38,741 bases of DNA. Source: Rickettsiales bacterium. GTDB taxonomy: Bacteria; Pseudomonadota; Alphaproteobacteria; Rs-D84. The stretch is taken from positions 1 through 38,741 of the forward strand of contig JAIRZE010000086.1 of NCBI GenBank assembly GCA_031267375.1, written 5' to 3'. The number at the start of each line of letters is the position of its first letter. Position 1 is the first letter of the stretch. Under the pieces are notes generated by a model, which worked only from the letters and a program-made list of their open reading frames with translations, ran no database searches and had not been told where the DNA came from. Of the stretch, positions 24,612 to 31,380 are shown piece by piece. The position numbers were made by a program, and so were the translations under genes.

Positions 24612-25303
24612 TTTTTTAATCCTTTTGTAATTAAATTAAAAAGATATTCAGATAATTCTGGCTCAAACATATTCCGCAAAACCTGTCTTTTATTTTTGAT
24701 TTTTGGCCAATTGGACAAGTCAAACCCCGTATCATCCTTAACACGCTTTATAGAGTAGTAGTCTATATTTTTTATACCACGGTTCGGGGAGATTTTATTT
24801 GATTTAGGGGGGGGCGGTATAAGGAGCGGAATGTCAGCGTTAGTCCATACATAATGCCGTCCGATTTTGCGCAAAAATAGCGGGGCGAACCGGACGAAGC
24901 GATCATAATATGGATTGACATTTTCTATAATCCAAGTCGGCGGATTATTACTTGGCAATGTCATCATAAATATTAGTAGTTGAATAAGCATTGGGTCAAT
25001 GAATTCGTGCTCTTTTGCTTTTGAATTTTTCTTATTACGAACTCCGAGCTGATAACGCAAGCGCGAGTGTGTCTGGCACGGCGGCGAAGCTTGTATAATA
25101 TTTTCTTTTCCTTGATAAGTCTTCCAATTATCGCGCAGATAGGCCATAGCGTCGCCGACGATTACTGTGTGGTTCGGATAGCGGTCAGCGTAGCACTCGG
25201 CGATCGCCGGGTCATTTTCAATGGATACAACATCCCAGCCGGACAAGTCCAGCTTTTCGCACCAGCCACCGATTCCAGCAAAAAGTACAAGCATTTTTGG
25301 CAT
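24608..25303 (-). CDS. C5-cytosine DNA methyltransferase-like protein
   Basis: This 231-residue protein has C5-methyltransferase motifs in order: LVLFAGIGG (motif I, SAM binding), SIENDP (II), VGDAMAYL (III), ASPPCQTHSR (IV, catalytic Cys) and WIIENVNPYY (VI). It is much shorter than typical enzymes (usually above 300 residues). It lacks an obvious target-recognition domain and the C-terminal motifs IX-X, so its specificity is unclear. Phage versions often protect phage DNA from host restriction. It overlaps genes on both sides and is driven from the 25.7-kb promoter. Confidence 0.8.
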   Translation of the reverse strand: MPKMLVLFAGIGGWCEKLDLSGWDVVSIENDPAIAECYADRYPNHTVIVGDAMAYLRDNWKTYQGKENIIQASPPCQTHSRLRYQLGVRNKKNSKAKEHEFIDPMLIQLLIFMMTLPSNNPPTWIIENVNPYYDRFVRFAPLFLRKIGRHYVWTNADIPLLIPPPPKSNKISPNRGIKNIDYYSIKRVKDDTGFDLSNWPKIKNKRQVLRNMFEPELSEYLFNLITKGLKK

Positions 25304-25704
25304 CAGAAAATACTTAAATTATCGGGTTTCGGCTCCCCGGAATTGTTATAGGCATCCAGTGCCGCCTGAGCGGATACCAATATGTCTTTGCGCAATTTAT
25401 CTTCGTTAATCGGTACCATACATAACTCTTCCATATACTCCGCTAGCTTAGCTAATTTGTAATAATCTTCCCTGTCCAAGGCATTTTGTAAGTCGTATTC
25501 TTCGGGTATTAGCACATAACTAACTATTAATCTTTTATCTTTTGGTAAGCGACATTCTAGATCGTGCTTACCAAAATCACCAATATCGGTGAATTTATCT
25601 ATCGTTTCTTTTACAAATTCAATAAGTTCAGTGGCAGTGCCACTTGATGGGAATCCCGCTTTCAAAACAGCTTCAAAGTCAGCTGAGAGTATTATGGTTT
25701 TCAT
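25303..25704 (-). CDS. Hypothetical protein, first gene of leftward operon
   Basis: A 133-residue acidic protein (KTIILSADFEAVLKAGF; ELIEFVKETIDKFTDIG; REDYYKLAKLAEYMEELC). The start at 25704 is chosen because AAGGAGATTTGACG places AGGAG eight bases before the ATG; a TTG at 25710 is in frame but poorly spaced. Its leader, ribosome-binding site and first two codons are identical to those of the HNH gene at 27795 because both lie in the 103-bp inverted repeat. The function is unknown; the position suggests an early lytic or anti-repressor role. Confidence 0.7.
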   Translation of the reverse strand: MKTIILSADFEAVLKAGFPSSGTATELIEFVKETIDKFTDIGDFGKHDLECRLPKDKRLIVSYVLIPEEYDLQNALDREDYYKLAKLAEYMEELCMVPINEDKLRKDILVSAQAALDAYNNSGEPKPDNLSIF

Positions 25705-25801
25705 CGTCAAATCTCCTTTGGTTAGGCTTATTGTAGATTAATCTACTTTAATTGTCAAATAAAAAATGTAGATTGTTCTTAATAATAAGAGGATAGGGAT
25801 T
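25699..25801 (-). repeat. 103-bp perfect inverted repeat, left copy
   Basis: Base-for-base reverse complement of 27698-27800. It holds the leftward promoter, palindromic operator, ribosome-binding site and codons 1-2 of the leftward gene. The copies differ immediately outside these limits. Confidence 0.95.
25730..25758 (-). promoter_or_regulatory. Leftward promoter with internal 14-bp operator
   Basis: On the minus strand, TTGACA (25758-25753), a 17-nt spacer and TACAAT (25735-25730) form a near-consensus sigma70 promoter. The perfect palindrome GTAGATTAATCTAC (25733-25746) lies in the spacer and enters the -10, so a bound repressor would block polymerase. A single GTAGATT half-site lies upstream of the -35 (25768-25774). 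It drives the 133-residue gene, methyltransferase and 212-residue gene. Confidence 0.8.
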
Positions 25802-25811
25802 GTAGTACAAT
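25799..25811 (+). promoter_or_regulatory. Palindrome upstream of repressor gene
   Basis: ATTGTA-G-TACAAT is a 13-bp dyad, 19 bp before the repressor ATG and overlapping the edge of the inverted repeat. It could be a repressor-control site. It differs from the promoter operator, and no convincing -35 accompanies its TACAAT. Confidence 0.4.
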
Positions 25812-25830
25812 TAATAAGTAAGGATATAAA

Positions 25831-26208
25831 ATGCTGACTAACAAACAAATAATAGCCAGAATTCGCTCTATTGCCAGCGCAAAAGGGATAAAAAACGATG
25901 CTGAAATTGCAAGGCGCGCCGGAACAACTCACGTAATGCTTATAGATATTCCAAATCTAAAAACATCCCCCCGCTTGGATACCATAGACAAGTTCGCGCG
26001 CGCTCTTGGCGTATCGGTTTCAGATTTAATTTACCCCGAACAATCACAAAAAGATACCGAAATGCTGGAAATATGGAATCAATTAAACGATTCGGAACAA
26101 TCCGAAATGCGCGGACTGATGTCCGGAATAATTTTACGCAGAAAATACGGACTGGATTCTGATTCTGAGCATAAAAAAACATTACCAAAGAAATCCGCCG
26201 CCGCATAA
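25831..26208 (+). CDS. Xre/CI-type phage repressor
   Basis: This 125-residue protein has an N-terminal helix-turn-helix (NDAEIARRAGTTHVMLIDIPNLKTSPRLDTIDKFARALGVSVSDLI, residues about 22-67), split over the classic Xre five-helix layout. The C-terminal part (EIWNQLNDSEQSEMRGLMSGIILRRK) is a short dimerisation helix and there is no LexA-like peptidase, so induction by RecA cleavage is unlikely. It lies between the two divergent copies of the inverted repeat and probably binds the GTAGATTAATCTAC operators in both, keeping the leftward and rightward operons silent in the lysogen. Confidence 0.8.
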   Translation: MLTNKQIIARIRSIASAKGIKNDAEIARRAGTTHVMLIDIPNLKTSPRLDTIDKFARALGVSVSDLIYPEQSQKDTEMLEIWNQLNDSEQSEMRGLMSGIILRRKYGLDSDSEHKKTLPKKSAAA

Positions 26209-26280
26209 TTGCCGAAAACATAGTATTTATCACGGATTTGAAATTATTAAGAGAATTGAATTAATAAGGGAAATTTTAAT

Positions 26281-27699
26281 ATGGAGCGGCTAATTGTTAT
26301 TTTAATTATTTTATTTGTTTGGATTTTTTGGAATTTAAGCGCAATTAAGAAACATCACAAGACAAAAGTAAAACTTGATTCGTATCAGAAATCTGTGTTT
26401 GAATATATAACTAAAAATAATGGCAATGTATTTATTCAAGGGAAAGCAGGAACCGGAAAATCAACATTTATCAAATTTCTAGCCAAATATTATAATAACA
26501 ATATTTTGATAGCTGCCCCAACTGGTATAGCGGCTATAAATATAGATGGCTCCACTATTAATTCTCTTTATAAGATTCCCCCAGAAGATATATTAGATCA
26601 AGAACAAATTATTGATTCTGTAAACTTGGACCCTAATAAATATCCACGAAAAAAACTATTTGAAGCGGCGGAATTGTTAATAATTGACGAAATATCTATG
26701 GTGCGGCCCGATATTTTAGATGCAATAGATAATATTCTTCGCGAACTTTTAGATAAAGAAAAACCTTTTGGTGGAAAACAATTGTTATTATTAGGCGATT
26801 TATTTCAATTACCACCGATTATAAAAAATGATAAATCTGATACGGATTCAGTTAGTGTAAGCGCTATATTTAAGGATATTTACGGCTTTTCTAATGCTTA
26901 TTTTTTTGATTCTATCGCATATAAAACCGGAAAATTTAGAATTTTTGAATTTACTAAGGTATATCGTCAAGACGCCGATAATTTACTCACAAAAAATTTA
27001 GATAATTTACGAAATAATATCAATATACAAGAAACGATTAATTATTTTAATACTCTTAAACATTATGACCCTAAAATGTTAAATGAATATACGACGATAA
27101 CGCCATATAGAAAAGTTGCAGAAAATATAAATAATAAACGCTTACGGGAAAACCCTAATGAGCCGCTATCTTTCACAGCAAAAATTATTGATAAATTCCC
27201 TGCGGATGAAGCGCCCAGCCCAAAATTATTAACATTAAAAGTTGGAACACTGGTTATGTTTACTAATAATAGCAAACCTAACTGGCATAATGGAAGTATG
27301 GGGGTGATCACGGGTTTTGAAAAAGACGAAAATGACGGGGAAGATATTATTATCGTAAGTACATTGCCTAATAAAAAAGAAGTTCGGGTTATTAAAACCG
27401 AATGGGAAAAGAAACAATATTATTATGATAAAAAAAGTGGAAAAGTTTCTCAAAAAACTATCGGTAAATTTATACAGTTTCCGCTGGCGCTGGGTTATGC
27501 GATGACGATACACAAGGCCCAAGGGAAAACATTACATAAAGTTATAATAGACATATCCCGCGGAGCGTTTGCACACGGACAAACCTATGTTGCCCTAAGC
27601 AGAACAAGATATAGTTCCGATATGTATATAAAAAATGACTTAAAAATATCTGACTGCTTAACGGATCACAGAATTATTAACTTCTTATCAAAAAAATAA
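26281..27699 (+). CDS. Membrane-anchored Pif1-like helicase
   Basis: This 472-residue SF1B helicase has QGKAGTGKST (Walker A, residues about 53-62), LLIIDEISM (Walker B), LLGDLFQLPPI (motif III), a Gln/Arg-rich VYRQD (motif IV region), AMTIHKAQGKT (motif V) and YVALSRTR (motif VI), so the ATPase/helicase core looks complete. Residues about 4-19 (LIVILIILFVWIFWNL) are a strongly hydrophobic N-terminal helix, unusual for Pif1 and suggesting inner-membrane anchoring. The gene is clearly more AT-rich than the late genes, implying separate acquisition. It lies between the repressor and the right inverted repeat, and its stop overlaps the repeat by two bases. A role in immunity, exclusion or replication is possible. 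Confidence 0.88.
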   Translation: MERLIVILIILFVWIFWNLSAIKKHHKTKVKLDSYQKSVFEYITKNNGNVFIQGKAGTGKSTFIKFLAKYYNNNILIAAPTGIAAINIDGSTINSLYKIPPEDILDQEQIIDSVNLDPNKYPRKKLFEAAELLIIDEISMVRPDILDAIDNILRELLDKEKPFGGKQLLLLGDLFQLPPIIKNDKSDTDSVSVSAIFKDIYGFSNAYFFDSIAYKTGKFRIFEFTKVYRQDADNLLTKNLDNLRNNINIQETINYFNTLKHYDPKMLNEYTTITPYRKVAENINNKRLRENPNEPLSFTAKIIDKFPADEAPSPKLLTLKVGTLVMFTNNSKPNWHNGSMGVITGFEKDENDGEDIIIVSTLPNKKEVRVIKTEWEKKQYYYDKKSGKVSQKTIGKFIQFPLALGYAMTIHKAQGKTLHKVIIDISRGAFAHGQTYVALSRTRYSSDMYIKNDLKISDCLTDHRIINFLSKK

Positions 27700-27800
27700 T
27701 CCCTATCCTCTTATTATTAAGAACAATCTACATTTTTTATTTGACAATTAAAGTAGATTAATCTACAATAAGCCTAACCAAAGGAGATTTGACGATGAAA
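27698..27800 (+). repeat. 103-bp perfect inverted repeat, right copy
   Basis: Perfect reverse complement of 25699-25801, starting in the helicase stop codon and ending after codon 2 (ATG AAA) of the HNH gene. Confidence 0.95.
27741..27769 (+). promoter_or_regulatory. Rightward promoter with internal 14-bp operator
   Basis: TTGACA (27741-27746), 17-nt spacer, TACAAT (27764-27769). The palindrome GTAGATTAATCTAC (27753-27766) sits between the boxes and a half-site AATCTAC (27725-27731) lies upstream, identical to the leftward promoter. It drives the HNH gene and probably the integrase cluster. Confidence 0.8.
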
Positions 27801-28226
27801 TACTTCAAACACACCTGCAAATCCACATTAGAACAACGGCTTGCCCGTAAGTTTCAACAACTTTCTAATGGTCAAGCCTGCGCCGTATGCGGCCAAATCG
27901 CACACTGCGAGCATCACATCATCCGGCGCCACCAGTCCGAACTGCTGCGCTATGACTGGCGCAACGGCCTGCACCTGTGCCGCGAGTGCCACAACCGCAT
28001 TCACAACGGCGAAATCCCGGAACCTGTCGCGCCCAAGCACAAAGAGCTGTTGCAGTTCATCGCGACAATTAACTTTAAGGATATTCTGCGCGAGCGCGGA
28101 ATCACAGCCGAAGAGTATTACCGCGAGAAAGAGCGCGAGCTGGATGAACAGTTATCAGATTTGGACATACAATATGTCCGAATATCAAACGGCTATGTAT
28201 ACCAAGGACCAGACATACCGTTTTAA
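27795..28226 (+). CDS. HNH endonuclease, first gene of rightward operon
   Basis: This 143-residue protein starts at 27795 (AAAGGAG upstream; an in-frame TTG at 27789 is rejected because the ribosome-binding site spacing favours the ATG). It has a zinc knuckle (CAVCGQ), HCEHHIIRRHQSELLRYDW and NGLHLCRECHNRIHNG, a clear HNH beta-beta-alpha-metal fold. The coiled C-terminus (YYREKERELDEQLSDLD) may mediate dimerisation. NinG-like recombination or DNA-processing roles are known for such early-operon nucleases. Sharing its leader with the leftward operon implies co-induction. Confidence 0.8.
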   Translation: MKYFKHTCKSTLEQRLARKFQQLSNGQACAVCGQIAHCEHHIIRRHQSELLRYDWRNGLHLCRECHNRIHNGEIPEPVAPKHKELLQFIATINFKDILRERGITAEEYYREKERELDEQLSDLDIQYVRISNGYVYQGPDIPF

Positions 28227-28551
28227 TAAGTTTGGGGCAAATTTTTGACAAGTCAAAAATCCTTTGAACGCCGGGTGTGGCCCCAGCCCGGCAACTTTAA
28301 CAAGCCCCGGAATCTATCTGATGTGTTTCAGCAGGGGCGCCAAGTTTTGCGACGCGCCCGTCAGTAGGTGCATATAGTAGGCGATGACAAGAAGCCGAAT
28401 TGTGCGGAAAGCGAGTAGCTAAGTAGAAACCCGACCGCGCGGGGGATCGCCGCGCGAAAGACTGTTGGAAAGACAACACGAGATTAACGGCAAACACTGC
28501 GCGATGCATTTCGCGGCAGGTGATTTTTGCAACAAAAAAAGGGAGAGAAAA
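28227..28551 (+). ncRNA. Structured non-coding region, candidate ncRNA
   Basis: About 325 bp without a convincing gene but rich in stems: GCCGGG/CCCGGC (28270-28275 with 28287-28292) and CGCGCGG/CCGCGCG (28436-28442 with 28450-28456), plus further GC-rich potential pairings and A-rich unpaired stretches (e.g. GGAAAGCGAG and GAAAGACTGTTGG). The density and pattern suggest a folded RNA or long 5' leader of the integrase operon. No known family is recognised. Confidence 0.45.
28241..28260 (+). promoter_or_regulatory. 20-bp dyad ATTTTTGAC-AA-GTCAAAAAT
   Basis: Perfect 9-bp arms with a 2-bp centre, 14 bp after the HNH stop. The centre is too tight for an RNA hairpin, so a protein-binding site is more likely. 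Confidence 0.5.
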
Positions 28552-28668
28552 ATGGAACTTAATGAAAATCTGGAATTAAGTCTGGGCGAAAAGCTGGGTG
28601 GCGTGGCATTCGGTTTGTTTTTATTTTTGCTGTGTTTGCCGGATATATATTGCAATAAAGGGGGATAA
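28552..28668 (+). CDS. Small single-helix membrane protein
   Basis: A 38-residue product preceded by AAAGGGAGAG (7-nt spacing). The first 15 residues are acidic/polar (ELNENLELSLGEKLGG), then VAFGLFLFLLCLPDIYC forms one membrane helix. Longer upstream in-frame start is rejected because no ribosome-binding site supports it. It ends just before a further micro-gene. Function unknown. Confidence 0.5.
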   Translation: MELNENLELSLGEKLGGVAFGLFLFLLCLPDIYCNKGG

Positions 28669-28669
28669 A

Positions 28670-28789
28670 ATGCTGACTATTGAACAAATCAGAGCCAAGG
28701 TAGATCTGCCGGTATCGGACGAAGTGCTGATGCGGCTGCGGGATTTGATTTACAAAACAGTTTACGGATTTATGGGGGCAATCAAATGA
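28670..28789 (+). CDS. Micro-protein, possible excision/regulatory factor
   Basis: A 39-residue helical peptide (TIEQIRAKVDLPVSDEVLMRLRDLI) with a good ribosome-binding site (AAAGGGGGATAAA). Its stop overlaps the next start (ATGA). It is small, soluble and coupled to the integrase chain; it could be a directionality factor, which is speculative. Confidence 0.5.
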   Translation: MLTIEQIRAKVDLPVSDEVLMRLRDLIYKTVYGFMGAIK

Positions 28790-28887
28790 AACTTGTAATA
28801 GCGCCATTTTGGATGAATTGGGCATTTTGGGCCGCTGGATATAACTCCTATTATGTGTTTGTAAATATAGATAAATGGGTTAAATAA
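28786..28887 (+). CDS. Micro-protein with aromatic hydrophobic segment
   Basis: A 33-residue product (LVIAPFWMNWAFWAAGYNSYYVF) mostly hydrophobic and aromatic, ending WVK. Start overlaps the previous stop (ATGA) and its stop overlaps the integrase start (TAATG), so translation appears chained to the recombinase. Confidence 0.5.
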   Translation: MKLVIAPFWMNWAFWAAGYNSYYVFVNIDKWVK

Positions 28888-30452
28888 TGAGCAACAACGC
28901 AGTCATTTATGCCAGAGTGTCTTCGGCCCAGCAGCGCCGGGATAATTCCATTGCGTCCCAGCTGGACGCCTGTCGCAAGTATGCGGCGGCGCGGGGTATG
29001 ACTGTGGTCCGTGAATTTATGGATGACGGATTTTCGGGCAAAAATGACCAGCGGCCGGACTTACAAAATATGCTGCGTTGGCTGAAAAAGAATCCGGACA
29101 CAACGGTCATAGCTTACGATACATCGCGCATAGCCCGGCATATCGGAACTATGTGCAATATCAGCGACGCAATAGATGTGGCGGATTGCAGTTTGTCATT
29201 CGTGGTAATGAACTTTGATAAAACGCCCGAGGGCGAATTTATGAAGAATATGATTTCCGCCCAGAATCAATACTTCCGCGAATCCAATACAAGAAAGGTA
29301 AAAGACAGTATGCTGAGCCAGATGAAGCTGGGTATATACCTGCTGAATCCGCCAATAGGATATGCAAGGTCAAGGGACGGCCAGAAACGACTGGTACTGG
29401 TAAGGGACGAGCCAACAGCAACGATAATAGCGGAAGCAATAGGCAAATACGCCACAGGACAACTGAATACAAAGCTTGATGTTGCAGACTGGCTGAACAA
29501 AAGACTGTCAAAGCCGATAGGTGAAGACACGGCCCGAAGAATAGTAGAGAGCCCAGTATACACTGCAAGGTTTGCTTACAAGCCCTGGGGTATACCAGAG
29601 CAGGATTGGCATATAGAACCAATAATAACCCCAGAACTGCACCAAAGGGTAATGGATAGGATAAAAGGCATAGGAAGACACCAGATGCGAAGCAACCTAC
29701 TTGAAGACTTTCCATTACGGGGATATGTAATCTGTGGATACTGCGGACACCCATTGACCAGCTGTTGGTCAAGTGGAAAGAATAATAAGTTCCCATACTA
29801 TTTTTGCTCCCAGAAAGGATGCAGTCATTATGGCAAGTCAATCCGCCGGGCGGACATTGAAGATGCAATGCTGACCGTTTTAAGCGACATCAGGGCAGAT
29901 GATAGCATTCTTGCGCTGGTTGACCTTATTATTGACAATGTTGCAGAAAAAGCGCATAATGAAGCATTGGCAAGCGCGAAGAACTTAAACGGCGTTATTG
30001 CCGATATTCAGAAAGAAATTGATGCGCTGGTGGATTTGATTGCGAAGCGCTCTTTGAATTGTGCGCTGGCCAATGACCCAGTGGCGGCGCAGTACGAAGA
30101 CAAGATTTGGAAATTGACTTCCCGGATTCAGGAATTGAAAGCAGATCAAAAGAATCTGGAAACCGGGCACGCAGGCAAGGATTATAGGGCAGCGTTTGAA
30201 CGGACGCGTGAGTTCATTAGAACACCTGTAAAATTGTTTGAAAATGGCGATTTATCGCAGAAAAGAAAGGTGCTTGAAGTAGTATTCAAGGGTAAACCGA
30301 GGTATTTCAGAAATGAGGGTTATAGAACACCGGAAATAGCCGAGATTTTCAGCATTTTATCAGAAAAAAACGAGAGTAAAATAGATTGGTGCACCCGGCG
30401 CGATTCGAACGCGCAATCCCCGCCTTCGGAGGGCGATGCTCTATCCAGTTAA
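28887..30452 (+). CDS. Large serine recombinase (integrase)
   Basis: This 521-residue protein has the N-terminal resolvase domain (VIYARVSSAQQ with catalytic Ser12; YDTSRIARH contains conserved Arg), a recombinase domain (about 150-270), a zinc ribbon (Cys283, Cys286, Cys307, Cys312) and a coiled-coil region (about 355-430) typical of large serine integrases. It would integrate and excise this prophage. The last residues (WCTRRDSNAQS...) are read through the antisense tRNA-Arg gene and the stop codon lies inside it, so the 3' end probably comes from the attachment site. Confidence 0.93.
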   Translation: MSNNAVIYARVSSAQQRRDNSIASQLDACRKYAAARGMTVVREFMDDGFSGKNDQRPDLQNMLRWLKKNPDTTVIAYDTSRIARHIGTMCNISDAIDVADCSLSFVVMNFDKTPEGEFMKNMISAQNQYFRESNTRKVKDSMLSQMKLGIYLLNPPIGYARSRDGQKRLVLVRDEPTATIIAEAIGKYATGQLNTKLDVADWLNKRLSKPIGEDTARRIVESPVYTARFAYKPWGIPEQDWHIEPIITPELHQRVMDRIKGIGRHQMRSNLLEDFPLRGYVICGYCGHPLTSCWSSGKNNKFPYYFCSQKGCSHYGKSIRRADIEDAMLTVLSDIRADDSILALVDLIIDNVAEKAHNEALASAKNLNGVIADIQKEIDALVDLIAKRSLNCALANDPVAAQYEDKIWKLTSRIQELKADQKNLETGHAGKDYRAAFERTREFIRTPVKLFENGDLSQKRKVLEVVFKGKPRYFRNEGYRTPEIAEIFSILSEKNESKIDWCTRRDSNAQSPPSEGDALSS

Positions 30453-30463
30453 GCCACGGGTGC
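30387..30463 (-). tRNA. tRNA-Arg(CCG)
   Basis: Read on the minus strand: 7-bp acceptor GCACCCG/CGGGTGC, D-arm, anticodon loop CTCCGAA (anticodon CCG) on a TCGCC/GGCGG stem, T-arm GCGCG-TTCGAAT-CGCGC, and encoded 3' CCA. The gene is complete although it overlaps the integrase 3' end. Confidence 0.93.
30387..30463. other. Probable prophage attachment site (right end, in tRNA-Arg)
   Basis: Phage genes stop here and host genes begin; the integrase frame extends through the tRNA 3' half. The exact crossover cannot be fixed without the left end. Confidence 0.6.
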
Positions 30464-30473
30464 ATTGCCGATT

Positions 30474-30502
30474 ACTATAAATCATTATTCCCGCCCTTGC
30501 AA
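30474..30502 (-). promoter_or_regulatory. Promoter of tRNA-Arg
   Basis: On the minus strand, TTGCAA (30502-30497), 17-nt spacer, TATAGT (30479-30474), ending 11 bp before the tRNA 5' end. It is host DNA, so the tRNA keeps its own promoter after integration. Confidence 0.65.
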
Positions 30503-30561
30503 ATAAAAATAATCACGCGAGCACAACAAAGCTATCTTTATGCGCTCGGACAGAAATCAAA

Positions 30562-30720
30562 ACGAACACGCAGTGTTCGTCATCCCTTTGAGGCTCGGGA
30601 TCCACTGCGTCGCAGACCTTAATCCTCGAAGCGGATACACTGTATAAATGCTTCGCATTAAAGCCTGCGGCGCAGTGGATCCCGGCCTGCGCCGGGATGA
30701 CGATTTACTTCGTAAATCGT
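30562..30720. repeat. Palindromic intergenic repeat element
   Basis: Long imperfect inverted repeat: CGTCATCCCT...GGGATCCACTGCG (30579-30615) against CGCAGTGGATCCCGG...GGGATGACG (30665-30702), flanked by hairpins ACGAACAC/GTGTTCGT (30562-30580) and ACGATTTAC/GTAAATCGT (30700-30720). It resembles dispersed REP/MITE-like elements of alphaproteobacterial intergenic DNA. No gene is seen in the 333-bp gap 30465-30797. Confidence 0.7.
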
Positions 30721-30797
30721 TTTGATTTTATTTTGATTCTTAAAAGATACACTCTTTGCACTTGCATCTATAATAATAATTGACTACAATTTGGCAA

Positions 30798-31259
30798 ATG
30801 AAAAAGTTCCTGCCGTTTTTATTAATCCTGGCCGCCTGCAACAGTATGTATATAAAGCCGGATACGATTGACAAGACAAAAACCGTATTCGCCGGGCGCG
30901 GCGGTTATTCTATGACGCGCAGCATAAAAGAAAGAATGGAAGAACGCGGATACAATGTCATAGTCGGCGTGGCAAGGACTATTTACACAGTTGATATAAC
31001 CGATGACGAATGGAATGATGTGCGCGATTTCAAAGGAAATAAAGTTCCAAAAGAAGCACGCTATGTTGTCAATGTTTCGGAACGGCGCGAGAAATTCTTT
31101 CCGACCTGGTGTTTGTTCAATGGTTTCTGGTGGTGGAATTTCAATGTTTCTATCGCAGACCAGATGACCGGCGAAGAGCTGTTATCTTGGCGCGGCCGCG
31201 GCTGCGCGAACAGCTCTCTGCGCAAGCTGGACGCCGCTTTGGATGAATTAGAGAAATAA
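30798..31259 (+). CDS. Host lipoprotein, unknown
   Basis: This 153-residue protein starts at the ATG at 30798, giving the signal peptide KKFLPFLLILAAC (lipobox LAAC, Cys15); an upstream TTG start at 30780 would add six polar residues and is rejected. The mature part is mixed alpha/beta (GRGGYSMTRSIKERMEERGYNVIVG; TVDITDDEWNDV) with a striking aromatic patch (CLFNGFWWWNFN). It is probably an outer-membrane lipoprotein of unknown role. Host gene, downstream of the intergenic repeat. Confidence 0.75.
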   Translation: MKKFLPFLLILAACNSMYIKPDTIDKTKTVFAGRGGYSMTRSIKERMEERGYNVIVGVARTIYTVDITDDEWNDVRDFKGNKVPKEARYVVNVSERREKFFPTWCLFNGFWWWNFNVSIADQMTGEELLSWRGRGCANSSLRKLDAALDELEK

Positions 31260-31288
31260 CTGGATTCCTTTATTCAAACACCCTCCCC

Positions 31289-31325
31289 GGCCACTTCGTG
31301 GCCACCCCTCCATAGGAGGGGAATT
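31289..31325 (+). terminator. Tandem hairpins after lipoprotein gene
   Basis: GGCCAC-TTC-GTGGCC (31289-31303) then CCCCTCC-ATA-GGAGGGG (31305-31321) followed by AATTTT. The second hairpin is the likelier terminator. Confidence 0.65.
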
Positions 31326-31380
31326 TTCACCGAGTTTAATTTCCACCAATTGCTAATTGATAATTGCTAACTGCTAATTA

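Larger units (their letters stand above)
1..30463. mobile_element. Prophage, podovirus-like, right portion to tRNA-Arg junction
   Basis: A continuous phage gene order runs from packaging through head, short-tail, ejection, lysis, immunity and integrase genes. It ends where the integrase reading frame enters a tRNA-Arg gene, after which host-type genes follow. No tape-measure, tube or sheath gene is seen, and tail-adaptor, nozzle and internal virion proteins are present, so a short-tailed virion is inferred. The left end is outside the window: no second copy of the tRNA 3' sequence was found, and no polymerase or primase is present. Apart from one short 7-bp duplication the late genes look intact. 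Confidence 0.9.

Noticed and set aside
27698..27800. Insertion-sequence terminal inverted repeats
   Set aside because: No transposase between the repeats and no flanking target duplication visible; each copy is a functional promoter/leader.
28465..28551. Longer N-terminus of the 38-residue membrane micro-protein
   Set aside because: No ribosome-binding site; the strong AAAGGGAGAG site is at the ATG at 28552, and the upstream part overlaps stem-forming DNA.
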